DNA of 54,627 nucleotides from Deltaproteobacteria bacterium (GTDB lineage: Bacteria; Desulfobacterota; Desulfarculia; Adiutricales; Adiutricaceae), in assembly GCA_031263485.1 (NCBI GenBank), contig JAISFS010000323.1, forward strand, positions 1-54,627, read 5' to 3'. Positions 37,091 through 45,726 of the stretch are shown piece after piece. Both the position numbers and the translations under genes were made by a program. The notes under the pieces were generated by a model, which ran no database searches, was not told the origin of the DNA, and saw only the letters and a list, made by a program, of their open reading frames with translations. The number at the start of each line of letters is the position of its first letter. The first letter of the stretch is position 1.

Positions 37091-37366
37091 CGGCACCCGT
37101 CCCCCTGCCCGCAACGGATGCCGACCCCTCGCCCGGGCCGCATCCCTCCTCCGATGCGGGCGCGCCCCGGACAAGATCCGCCGATCATGCGCCAGAAAGC
37201 TAGCCGCCCGGGGATAATCCCGGCACGGCCTCGGACTTAGCCCGCCCGCCATAGCGGCTTCCCCCAGTCCCTCGCCTTCAAGCAGTCCCTCGCCTCCGGT
37301 CAACACTCTCCGCCAACATCCCTGATTACGATGCCGGAACAGGCCGTCACCCGCAACGCCGGACGA

Positions 37367-37800
37367 GTGAACGTCACGCGAAAACCCTTCACGGGCCTCA
37401 GACCCCTTCCCCCGTTCTGGCCGTTGCCGCCCTCGCCCAGGCCGCCTTCACGCTCTCTTCCCCCCCTCTGGCCCAGGATATCCCCCCGGAAACCTTCGAG
37501 AACCAGCCGCCGATGACAGCTGCGGAGGCCGAAGCGGGCATCGAGATCATCAAGGCCTCCAAGTCCGGGGCGGACCAGCCCGTCTTGGAGGAGATAGCCG
37601 AAAAGGCCGGCATGGGCAAGGAACGCGCCATGTACCTCACCAGCAAGCTGATGAACGGTTTTCTGCTCACTTTCCCGGACGTGACCGAAGAAATGGTCGC
37701 GTCCGCCTTCGGGACCCCCAACGCCATCCCCACTGCTGCCGAACGCGAACCGGTGTAACCGCGCGAGGCCGCCATGAGGACCTTGATGGACATGGGTTAG
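37367..37800 (+). pseudogene. Small secreted protein family, member 11 (broken)
   Basis: Same order as members 9 and 10, but with three defects. The ATG is ACG (only the GTG at 37367 remains). One C is lost from a C6 run in the signal peptide (near 37410-37415), shifting frame. GAA has become TAA at 37756, with 13 further codons in frame after it. The mature frame is otherwise clean (MTAAEAEAGIEIIKAS, RAMYLTSKLMNGFLLTFPD, FGTPNAIPTAAERE), so inactivation is recent. Confidence 0.8.
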
Positions 37801-37837
37801 CAGTGCCCGCCCGCCTGCCCGCGCTGAAAACGCCTCA

Positions 37838-37992
37838 GGCTTGCGGGAATCGCGCACCACGCGACCGACAGGCTCGCGGCAATCACTCATCATGCGACCG
37901 ACAGGCTCCTGGCAATCACGCATCTCGCGACCGACAGGCTTGCGGAAATCACGCACCTTGCGGCCGACAGGCTTGCGGCAATCACGCGTCAC
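37838..37992. repeat. About 4.7 x 33-bp tandem repeat
   Basis: Units at 37861, 37894, 37927 and 37960, preceded by a partial unit. Core GCGACCGACAGGCTTGCGGC then AATCACGCA. Contiguous units with no spacers. It lies just after the last family member. Confidence 0.85.
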
Positions 37993-38848
37993 GCGGCCGA
38001 CTGACTGGCCCCCTTCAAGGCTTTCCGACCGCAACGTCTTGATCGGTCGTTGCTGGATAACCCCTTGTCGCCCTCGGCAGAGACGCCGAAGGATGCCTGA
38101 GAGCGGCGCTCCGTCGCGCCTCGTGAGCGCTTTCAAGGGCAGATCTTCCAAGGAGCCGCCACGAATGCCGACTCGGGAGTAGGCGGACGGCGCAGGTATC
38201 GACCAAGCCGCAACCGTCTTGACGGGCAGACACCGGGGAAATTCACCGCCGCCTAAACCGGCAATTTCAGTGGCCCACGCTATCGCTTGAGTTGATTGTT
38301 TCTGTACACGCGCGGGAAAACGCGGGGACTGCTGAAGATGAAGGATACGGGAGGCGTTCGGTACCGGCGGCTTCGGAAGCGTCTTCCGTCTGCAACTTCA
38401 TCGAAGAAGTCGCCGCTCATCGGAACGGCGATGCCGCCCGAATCCGGAAACCCCGGTCATGAAGCCATATCCTTAGGGCATGACATTCGGGCAAAGACTC
38501 TCATTCCGCCACGATTAAGCCGTCAAGCCGAAGCCGAGGACGGCATTTTCCCTGATCCGCGCCGAGCCGCCATCATCATCATCATCATCATCGCCGCGGC
38601 CGCAGACGGATCGCCGCACCGGACCGGCCCTTGAGTCCGGCATCCCGGCCACGATCCGCCGTCCTGAAACTCTCTCGCCTCAGGCCTCCGCGAAGGGATC
38701 CCCCCGCTACCGGGACACGATCGCCTCTCCGGCCGCAACGCCCTTATGCGTCCGCGCAACGCCAAACGGCAGTCCGGCGTTTCGCGGGTCTCCAACGGCG
38801 CCGTCAGAGAACAGTTCACCCGGAGACGTCGGCCTCCATGCCTGAAGC
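37993..38848. other. About 850 bp intergenic
   Basis: Contains a (CAT)7 microsatellite at 38571-38591 and nothing else that can be supported as a gene or RNA. Confidence 0.5.
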
Positions 38849-39337
38849 TCAGCCTTCCTTGGCGATTGGGACCCTGCGGTAGCGGAAGACGCACTTCCCG
38901 TGCCCCTCCATGATGGTCTCGGGCCTGTCCAGCGCCAGATCCGGCGCGTAGCCCTCGATGAAGGCCGCGTCCCGCATGCACGACGCGACAAGTCCAAGCT
39001 CCTCCATGCCCAGTTCCCTGTACATCGTAGCGTAGTCGCAACGGACAACCTCGTAGGCGTATGAGTCGTCCGTGAGCTCCAGGACCCGGGCATCCAGCGC
39101 CCCCCCCGCCGCCCAGATGCCCTGGCGGGCGGCCAGCGTCCGGGGGCCCGGCATTTCCGACTCCTGAGCCGCCAGGGCGGCGCCCGCGTCCCTGGCGGCA
39201 TTCCTTATCGCGCGCGCGATGAGTACCTTGGCCCTGTCAGCGCCCAGCTCCTCCTTGAGCGCGCCGTAGACGTACCCTATGAGCTCCGCCTCGATGCGCC
39301 TGCGGGCGATCAGGGGGACCTCTGCCTCGCCGGTCAT
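38849..39337 (-). CDS. L-2-amino-thiazoline-4-carboxylic acid hydrolase family protein
   Basis: 162 residues. Family features: an N-terminal helical part, then VVRCDYATMYRELGMEELGL, SCMRDAAFIEGYAPDL, ETIMEGHGKCVFRYRR. Enzymes of this family open a thiazoline ring to give cysteine, but most members in anaerobes are uncharacterised. ATG at 39337 follows GAAAGG. The upstream terminator at 39393-39437 separates it from the rubrerythrin operon. Confidence 0.78.
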   Translation of the reverse strand: MTGEAEVPLIARRRIEAELIGYVYGALKEELGADRAKVLIARAIRNAARDAGAALAAQESEMPGPRTLAARQGIWAAGGALDARVLELTDDSYAYEVVRCDYATMYRELGMEELGLVASCMRDAAFIEGYAPDLALDRPETIMEGHGKCVFRYRRVPIAKEG

Positions 39338-39392
39338 GACTCGTGCCTTTCGCGGCCAATCCGCCGCCTGCGCCCCGGGGTTCAGGGCGCGG

Positions 39393-39437
39393 AAAAAGGC
39401 CGCCGCCGGCAAGGACGTGCCCTTGCCGGCGGCGGCC
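39393..39437 (-). terminator. Intrinsic terminator of the rubrerythrin-desulfoferrodoxin operon
   Basis: A 17-bp perfect stem (GGCCGCCGCCGGCAAGG with its complement), a 6-nt loop, then TTTTT on the minus strand, about 50 nt past the desulfoferrodoxin stop. Confidence 0.9.
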
Positions 39438-39488
39438 TCCGAAGGATGGCGCTCCCGCCCGGCGCAAGGGCCGGCCGGGAACCCCGGG

Positions 39489-39863
39489 CTAGGCCTTCCA
39501 GAGGCCGTGGAGGTTGCAGTATTCGCGTGCGACGGCCGGGCCGTCCGCGGTCTTGAAGACCGCCTCCGGCGCCTCGCCGGGCTTCAGGCGCTTAAGGTAG
39601 GTGATACCGTCCACGGTGAGCTCGATCCACTGGATGAAGTGCTTCTCCTCCATGGGGTGGGCAACGGAGCCCACCTGGACCTTGTAGCCGCCGTCGACCT
39701 TGGTGATCACGGGGACGTGCTTTTCCTTGGCGCCGTCGGAAGTGTTCTCCTTGAGGAGGATCATCTTCTCGCCGCAGCAGTCCGGGGCGCAGTCGTCGGC
39801 GGTGAGCACCTTGAGGGTCAGGCTGCACTTGGGACACTTGAAAATCTGGTCTATCTCGGACAT
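39489..39863 (-). CDS. dfx: Desulfoferrodoxin (superoxide reductase, two-iron class)
   Basis: 124 residues. Center I Fe(Cys)4 ligands are C10, C13, C29, C30. Center II ligands are H49, H69, H75, C116 and H119, and the catalytic Glu47-Lys48 pair (EKHVP) is kept. It reduces superoxide to peroxide in the cytoplasm without making oxygen, which suits an anaerobe. ATG at 39863 has CCGAGG upstream. It lies 175 nt after rubrerythrin, which can remove the peroxide formed. Confidence 0.95.
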   Translation of the reverse strand: MSEIDQIFKCPKCSLTLKVLTADDCAPDCCGEKMILLKENTSDGAKEKHVPVITKVDGGYKVQVGSVAHPMEEKHFIQWIELTVDGITYLKRLKPGEAPEAVFKTADGPAVAREYCNLHGLWKA

Positions 39864-40038
39864 CGTATTACCTCGGTAACTGTTTGACGACCTGCGAGTC
39901 AATGCCGGTTTCGGCAGATCGGGGGGGCTGCATCATCGGCGCCTTCGCGTAACGCGGAGCGCAATGCCCGAGTCGCGCCGCGTCCGCGTCGGCGCGCCTG
40001 CGGCGCGTGTCGGCCGGACGGAGGACATCCCGGACCCG

Positions 40039-40614
40039 CTACAGGCTCCCCAGGACCTCGAAGTAGGCCTTGGCGTGGGCGCACGCGGGGCAGAGCTCGG
40101 GCGGCTCGAGGCCGTGGTGGATGTAGCCGCAGTTGCGGCAGCGCCACACGGTCTCCTTGGGCTTCTTGAAGAAGGTGCCCTCCTTTATCTCCTTGAGGTT
40201 TTCCAGGAACCTCTTCTCGTGGAACTCCTCGGCCCGGGCAATCGACTCCATCGCGGCCGCTATGGCCGGGAATCCCTCGCTCTTCGCGGTCTTCGCGAAC
40301 TCCGGGTACATGACGGTCCACTCGTAGTTCTCGCCGGCCGCGGCGGAAGCGAGCCAGTCCGGGAGACCGCCCGTGATCCCGGCGGGGAAATCGCCCGCGA
40401 TCTTGGCAGTGCCGCCCTCCAGGAACTTGAAGAGCCTCTTGGCGTGCTCGCACTCCTGCTCCGCTGTCTCCAGGAAGATGGCCTGGACCTTTACGTAGCC
40501 CTCGTTCTTGGCGACCGATGCCGCCATGGTGTAGCGGTTGCGGGCCTGGGACTCGCCCGCGAAGGCTGTCAGTACGTTGATTTCCGTCTGTGATCCCTTG
40601 AGCGACTTGGTCAT
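40039..40614 (-). CDS. rbr: Rubrerythrin
   Basis: 191 residues. Ferritin-like four-helix diiron domain (AFAGESQARNRYT, AEQECEHAKRLF, ARAEEFHEKRF) and a C-terminal rubredoxin domain with CRNCGYIHHG and PELCPACAH as iron ligands. NADH-dependent peroxide reduction in anaerobes. ATG start with an AGGAGGT-type site just upstream (GCGCCAGGAGGTCGCCC on the coding strand). First gene of the operon. Confidence 0.95.
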   Translation of the reverse strand: MTKSLKGSQTEINVLTAFAGESQARNRYTMAASVAKNEGYVKVQAIFLETAEQECEHAKRLFKFLEGGTAKIAGDFPAGITGGLPDWLASAAAGENYEWTVMYPEFAKTAKSEGFPAIAAAMESIARAEEFHEKRFLENLKEIKEGTFFKKPKETVWRCRNCGYIHHGLEPPELCPACAHAKAYFEVLGSL

Positions 40615-40720
40615 GGGCGACCTCCTGGCGCGGTTGGGGCGAAATTTCGCTGAGATGGAGGCATCGGCCTCCGGAAGGCTCTACGCCTTCGCTGGGCCGG
40701 ATACGGGACCCGCATCGAGT

Positions 40721-40782
40721 CCCATGCCTCGGACATGAGCCGACCGATGCTCCCATGCCTCGGACATGAGCCGACCTATGCT
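40721..40782. repeat. Two 31-bp direct repeats in the rubrerythrin leader
   Basis: CCCATGCCTCGGACATGAGC followed by CGACC(G/T)ATGCT occurs twice back to back with one mismatch. It is about 107-168 nt upstream of the rubrerythrin start and downstream of its promoter. Could be a duplicated regulatory site or a simple duplication. Confidence 0.8.
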
Positions 40783-40870
40783 CTCCACGAAGCCGTATGG
40801 CGGGCGGAGCTGACGCACCGCGCAAGATCCGGGCGCATATGAGGCCCGATGCCTGGACTTTTCGAAAGAA

Positions 40871-40888
40871 GCCCCCCTCCGGGGGCTC
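40871..40888 (-). promoter_or_regulatory. Leader hairpin of the rubrerythrin operon
   Basis: GAGCCCCCGGAGGGGGGC then CTTCTTTC on the minus strand, 12-30 nt after the predicted transcription start. Terminator-like but with an imperfect U-tract. Confidence 0.45.
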
Positions 40889-40906
40889 AGGTCGGAACTC
40901 AAAAAA

Positions 40907-40935
40907 AGTATAGAGCGGCCCCGGGGCTTTGTCAA
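40907..40935 (-). promoter_or_regulatory. Sigma-70 promoter of rubrerythrin-desulfoferrodoxin
   Basis: TTGACA (40930-40935), 17-bp spacer, TATACT (40907-40912). Leader about 285 nt. Confidence 0.8.
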
Positions 40936-42026
40936 TTTACTCCGGAAAACACGTGCCAGGACGCAGGATGGGTCTGAACCAGCAAAATCCGAAATGGCCC
41001 GCCCAAATCATCGCGATTCAGCGTGCTTGCGGGAGGCGCCCATGGAAACGGCAGTTTGCAGGTGACCAGCCGCCTTTCCCCGCAAGCCGTCTCAATGGAA
41101 AGGTTGTTAGCTTACGAATCCAGGTCCGACCGGCTAAACTCCTGTCCCTACCTGGCCGCCTTTGCCAGTCCGGGTCCGCCCGCCGGAACCCTACGGGTCA
41201 ACCCGGAGGAACCGTCCCGGTCAGCCCGACAGAACCGTCCCGGTCAGCCCGGAGGAACCGCATTGTCCATGGCCATGTCCATTGCCATGGTGCAACCGCA
41301 GGTATCATGTCGTGTTCCAGATGATTGCAGACGCCTGTGGCGGTGGAACATCTTGTGAGTACCGTTTCCGCGGCAGTTCCGTATCGGATACGATGATTTC
41401 ATGTCTTTCTATCGAATTCCCTTCCTGCCCGCCTGGCCGGTTTCGCGGCTACGGCAGGATGCCCGATCGGCAACGAAGTCAAGTTAAACGCGAAAGGGTG
41501 GCGGTCGAACCGTGATCGGAACGAAGCGGACTGACGGACATCGCCATGTCACGCGTTCCGACTCTCTCTGGCCTTATTGTCAGGCTATCACCGGGCCAAA
41601 GATCGCAAACCTGGCTGGCACCCTTATGGGAGGTCCTGGAGTTTACTGAAGCCTATGTTGAAGCCGATGTCCTGCAGTCAGGGGTATGGCCATCGACATG
41701 GCGGTTACGCAACAATACGAGAAAGGTTCATGATGACGAGCCGAATTGGCGGCGGATACCGTAACGGGGGAGCCGGCCGGTCGCTCACCGATAACGGATA
41801 CATTATTCACGTGATGACCGAGACGTGATGACCGAGAATTGATCTAAACCGCCGGGAAAACCAGGGCCGCGATGCAACGGTGGAGCCCGGATGGCGCATC
41901 AGACAGACGACGGAAAGCGGGCGCCAACATCCCGGAGGGTTCGGGTGACATGCGGGCCGTCACGGCGGGTCGGGCCGTTCCGGCAGCGAAGGAAGATGGA
42001 GACACGCCTGAACCCGAGAGCAGACT
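40936..42026. other. About 1.1 kb without a confident gene
   Basis: Holds three degenerate 23-bp repeats at about 41203-41270 (AGCCCGxxxGAACCGTCCCGGTC). Short open frames near 41546-41830 have no recognisable domain. Confidence 0.45.
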
Positions 42027-43910
42027 TCAGTCGCCGAAGCTTTTATAACTCATTTCCTCGAATCTGATCTCCACGTTCATCCTGCCGACGATGGATACTG
42101 CCACGGCCCAGACCTTCTTGTCCTGTCCCAAGAACTCCAAGGGATACTTTTTCCTGCATATCTGGCTAATGGCATCGGCAATTCCTCTATCGAGAAGCTT
42201 ACGGACAGGAACCGCGTGATTCCGTTCGGAGGGTGTCGGCGACCCGGCGTCAATTTGACCGTGACCGGTCGCCTTACCGGACTCACTTCCCTCTGAACCG
42301 CTCGATGCGGGCAATGTTGACATTCCGGTTCCGGAAGCGAGCGAAGAATCTTTCGGCTGGCTGTCCTGTCCGTTCTTGGCGAGGCTCTGAGGGAGATCGT
42401 GATATTTTACCTCGATGACAAAGACATTTTTTCGCGACATGACTACAAAATCAGGAACCCCGCCGCCATTGCCGTATTCGGCCGAAAATTTACCGCGCAC
42501 GAATGATAATGCCCTGATCATATGGGATTTAAAAAACGATTCCTTGTCATCGTCATGATGTTGGTGCGGCAACCCTGCGAATATGGAAGACAGATAATTT
42601 GAAGCGCTTTCAGGCTCAATGCTTGTGATGGCATCGGAGAATTTTCTGTATAGCGTCAAAAAATCTGTCTGAGCATCCATGGAAATATCCGGGTATATCC
42701 TTTCTACAAGATAATCTTCCGCGAAGGACATCCTGACTTCCGCGTTGGGGATCACGAGTTTGTATGTCTTCCCCATGGTGGGGGCCGTTGCGGGAATGAT
42801 TTTGTCGATGGTCAGATACCCCGTCATCAATAGGGCAGTGGTAGCGGACAGCGTGTTCGTCATATGCGATTCTAACGTATTTTCGCCTGAAATATTCCTG
42901 GCGAACAGCCTGAAATAATCCTTATCAAGTATCTGCAACCGCTCAAGAAAACCTGGACCTCCGGTATCATACCAATATCTGTCGAAAATTTTGTTTCGTA
43001 AAAAGTGTAGGATCGAGTGAGGGTTCAGCACGCGTGACTGTCCGTCAAAACTGTATCCGTCGTAAAAATCGACAATGGTACCTAATATATCTTTAAGCCC
43101 GGAATCTGGTCGGAATTGACCAATTTTCTTTAGGTTTTTGAGTGAGGATCTGACTTTGCCTGAAAAATTGGTCTTAATCTCTTTCCGAGTAAATCCACAA
43201 ATTTTTGAATACTTTGGGTCGAACGTGATATCACGGAAATTATTCAACCCAAAGAATGGCGTCAATCCGGTCGATCTCGTAATCCCGGTAATGAAAGCCG
43301 AACGTACCATCCCGCAGTCATGCGCGGCTTTCAGGCTGGAATAGAATCCGTATAGCGTATCACGAACGATCTCAAGTTTTTTCGGGTCATTAAAATTTGC
43401 GGTAAACTGAAAATCATATTCATCGACAAGCAGAGCGACTTCCGGAATATCGGCTTTTTTTGAAAGATCTGATGCTCCAAGGGGAATTGTGTCATATGAC
43501 TTGTATAAGACTTCTATCAAACGGTTCAAGGCTGACCCGCAGGATGGGCAACAATCGAGATCTATTCCGTATTCGTTGCCGATTTCTCGCAGTTTATTCA
43601 AAAGATCCTTACCCAAACTGTAAGGGTCTGTCCCGAAACGGTTCATCTGAATCTCGATCACATGGGAACTTTTCCATTGATATTCAGGTTTCTTCGCACA
43701 TATGTCTAATTTCTCGAACAGGTCGCGCCTCCCCAGCAAAACCTGTTTGATAGTGCTGAGAAGAAGCGATTTGCCGAACCTTCTCGGCCTATTCAGGAGG
43801 ATCAGCTTGGGCTCTTTCGGCTTCATCAATTTATGGATGAAACCGGTCTTGTCGACATAGGCATGCCCCCCCATAATCAATTTCTCGAAATCAGCAACTT
43901 CGACTCTCAT
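42027..43910 (-). CDS. AAA-ATPase-like protein with C-terminal PD-(D/E)XK nuclease domain
   Basis: 627 residues from ATG 43910 (a GTG at 43922 is also possible). N-terminal AAA-ATPase-like domain: YVDKTGFIHKL, Walker A NRPRRFGKSLLLST at about 40, Walker B VALLVDEYD, and the GITRSTGLTPFFGLNNFRDI segment. The C-terminal PDDEXK_9 nuclease has GVPDFVVMSRKNVFVIEVKY. This core is split by a Ser/Gly/Lys-rich insert of about 55 residues before RGIADAISQI. Such proteins are common and multicopy in anaerobic gut bacteria; function unproven. Base composition is clearly more AT-rich than the neighbours, suggesting transfer. Confidence 0.85.
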   Translation of the reverse strand: MRVEVADFEKLIMGGHAYVDKTGFIHKLMKPKEPKLILLNRPRRFGKSLLLSTIKQVLLGRRDLFEKLDICAKKPEYQWKSSHVIEIQMNRFGTDPYSLGKDLLNKLREIGNEYGIDLDCCPSCGSALNRLIEVLYKSYDTIPLGASDLSKKADIPEVALLVDEYDFQFTANFNDPKKLEIVRDTLYGFYSSLKAAHDCGMVRSAFITGITRSTGLTPFFGLNNFRDITFDPKYSKICGFTRKEIKTNFSGKVRSSLKNLKKIGQFRPDSGLKDILGTIVDFYDGYSFDGQSRVLNPHSILHFLRNKIFDRYWYDTGGPGFLERLQILDKDYFRLFARNISGENTLESHMTNTLSATTALLMTGYLTIDKIIPATAPTMGKTYKLVIPNAEVRMSFAEDYLVERIYPDISMDAQTDFLTLYRKFSDAITSIEPESASNYLSSIFAGLPHQHHDDDKESFFKSHMIRALSFVRGKFSAEYGNGGGVPDFVVMSRKNVFVIEVKYHDLPQSLAKNGQDSQPKDSSLASGTGMSTLPASSGSEGSESGKATGHGQIDAGSPTPSERNHAVPVRKLLDRGIADAISQICRKKYPLEFLGQDKKVWAVAVSIVGRMNVEIRFEEMSYKSFGD

Positions 43911-43922
43911 GATTATCAACAC

Positions 43923-45726
43923 TTGCCGATGGCACCTGTTTCAAGCCAAATATTGTTCCGGAACATGAAACCTGGACATTAGCCGACCGGAATCAGACAC
44001 CATCCACACGTCAACGCCATATTTAGGATAACCGAAAATTAAGTGCGCTTGATATTGTTTTCTTGGCTTTGTTCCCTGTATTTACAGGAATCCATACGGT
44101 TGCCAGAGCCACAATTCTTGATCCAAAATAACTGTCGGACATTGAAAAGTCAAGTTCTATGGTTCAGCCTCTCCTTTCCTCAGTTCCCGGTCATCTCCGT
44201 TCCTAATGAGCGACAATGCAAACAACATTGTCCTTAACGATTATCAAGATCATTGAAAGATGTAAACGAAATCATGAACGCATGCACGAATTGTCAACCC
44301 CCGGAAATACGGTGACATACCACTTGCGGCACGCAAACTTAAGGAACACAGGCAAAAAAGGCCCGGCACATCGCGGTTCCCGTGAAGGCCCCATCGCGCC
44401 TCCGTCCTCACGCACCACTCTGACTTGTCATAACTTCACGAAACAGAATCATCCTCTTCCGCTCGCGATATAGTTTCGACCGTTTGCCATGATCGCCCAT
44501 AACCATTTTGGGTCAGCGCCCCTTGAGCAGGCTCTCGGGAACGCTCATCGTATGCCTTGGCAACTCCGTCACCTGCCTCGAACGGCCGTATGACCTGCCG
44601 ACTCGTCTCGGAAGCGATCCCTCCCTGAGAAATCGCTCCAAGAAAGGATGGAGGCCAGAGGTTCCCGAACGGTATCGCGTCCGTCGCATGCAGCCTCGAC
44701 CAGGCACGGAGACCAGCTATTCCGAAATTGCCGGATTTCCTGCCGTATCACGGATTCAGGGAGAAGCCCTCTGACCCCTCATGCCGTGCTAAGCCGCGAC
44801 TTAAACAGAAGAGGCTGACTCGGGCCCGGCGCTCGTGCGTTCGCCGTCGTCCGTAAGCATTCCGATATCTCTCCGATATCCTTCAGATGTTGGCTTAAGG
44901 CCATCGAACCTCCAAAGGCTAACGCCCGGGGCGGCAGATCCCCGGAAATTTTCCCCTGACCCGTGAACCGATCGTCAAGAGGGAACGCGAACGCAACCTC
45001 CCATCCCGACTGCGGATCATGAGGCCATATCCCTTCCGGTCATCGACTGGAAACCGCTCTGCTGAGGACATCGGCCTCGGGCATGCCGGTTCCGGCGCAT
45101 TTTCCGACACCCCGATAAGGAGTCCTGGCCTCCCCCTGCGAGATGGCAACTGTCCCTCAGCTGGATATAGGTTGTCAACCTCGGGATGGAGGTTACCCCC
45201 AGCTGGATGTAGGTTGTCCACCTCGGGATGGAGGTTACCCCCTGCTGGATGGGTGTTGTCCAGCGCGGGATGGCGGTCGTCACCCGTGAGTTGGCGGGAC
45301 TGTGCGATCGAGCATCCGGCTTGTGTTAAGGGCCATGGTCGGGGTTGCCGCCAGGCACCCGACAGGAACCGCCCCGTCTTTTGGAGGCGGCGATCAGCCG
45401 CACCGCGACCAGGAGGGCCAAGCAAGTCGGAAAGTCCGGACTTCAGCCCGGCCCGCCGGTCACGCGAGAGGAAAGGAGGATGCCTGTGCGGTCATAGTCA
45501 CCGGCGGCGCCTGGCTCACTGCAACCTCGGCCTTACAGTCCCTGTGCCGACCTATGCGGCTCCGCGTCGGCATGCCCGCGCCCGGTGCGACAGATACCTT
45601 ATCCTCTGCTCCACCGCGCTTCGGGCACGATCCCGGCGAGGCCGGCGACGCTAGATCTTGCGGGACCAGTCCTACGTCTCCCGTCCCGTTCCATGACATT
45701 TCGGGATGACAGGTACAAAATCACCG
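43923..45726. other. About 1.8 kb without a confident gene
   Basis: AT-rich near the ATPase gene, GC-rich later. Apart from the 42-bp repeats at 45159-45284 no gene or RNA is recognised. Confidence 0.45.
45159..45284. repeat. 3 x 42-bp tandem repeat
   Basis: Units at 45159, 45201 and 45243, core AGCTGGAT(A/G)TAGGTTGTC then CACCTCGGGATGGAGGTTACC. 42 bp is 14 codons, and the minus-strand frame stays open (NLHPEVDNLHPAGG), but no start or domain supports translation. Confidence 0.8.

Noticed and set aside
37300-38151. 283-codon minus-strand frame across member 11 and the 33-bp repeats
   Set aside because: The left part is antisense to a recognisable pseudogene and the right part is tandem repeat; no start signal.
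44919-45425. Minus-strand frame with 14-residue repeats (NLHPEVDNLHPAGG)
   Set aside because: Open only because the unit is 42 bp; no ribosome-binding site, domain or signal peptide.
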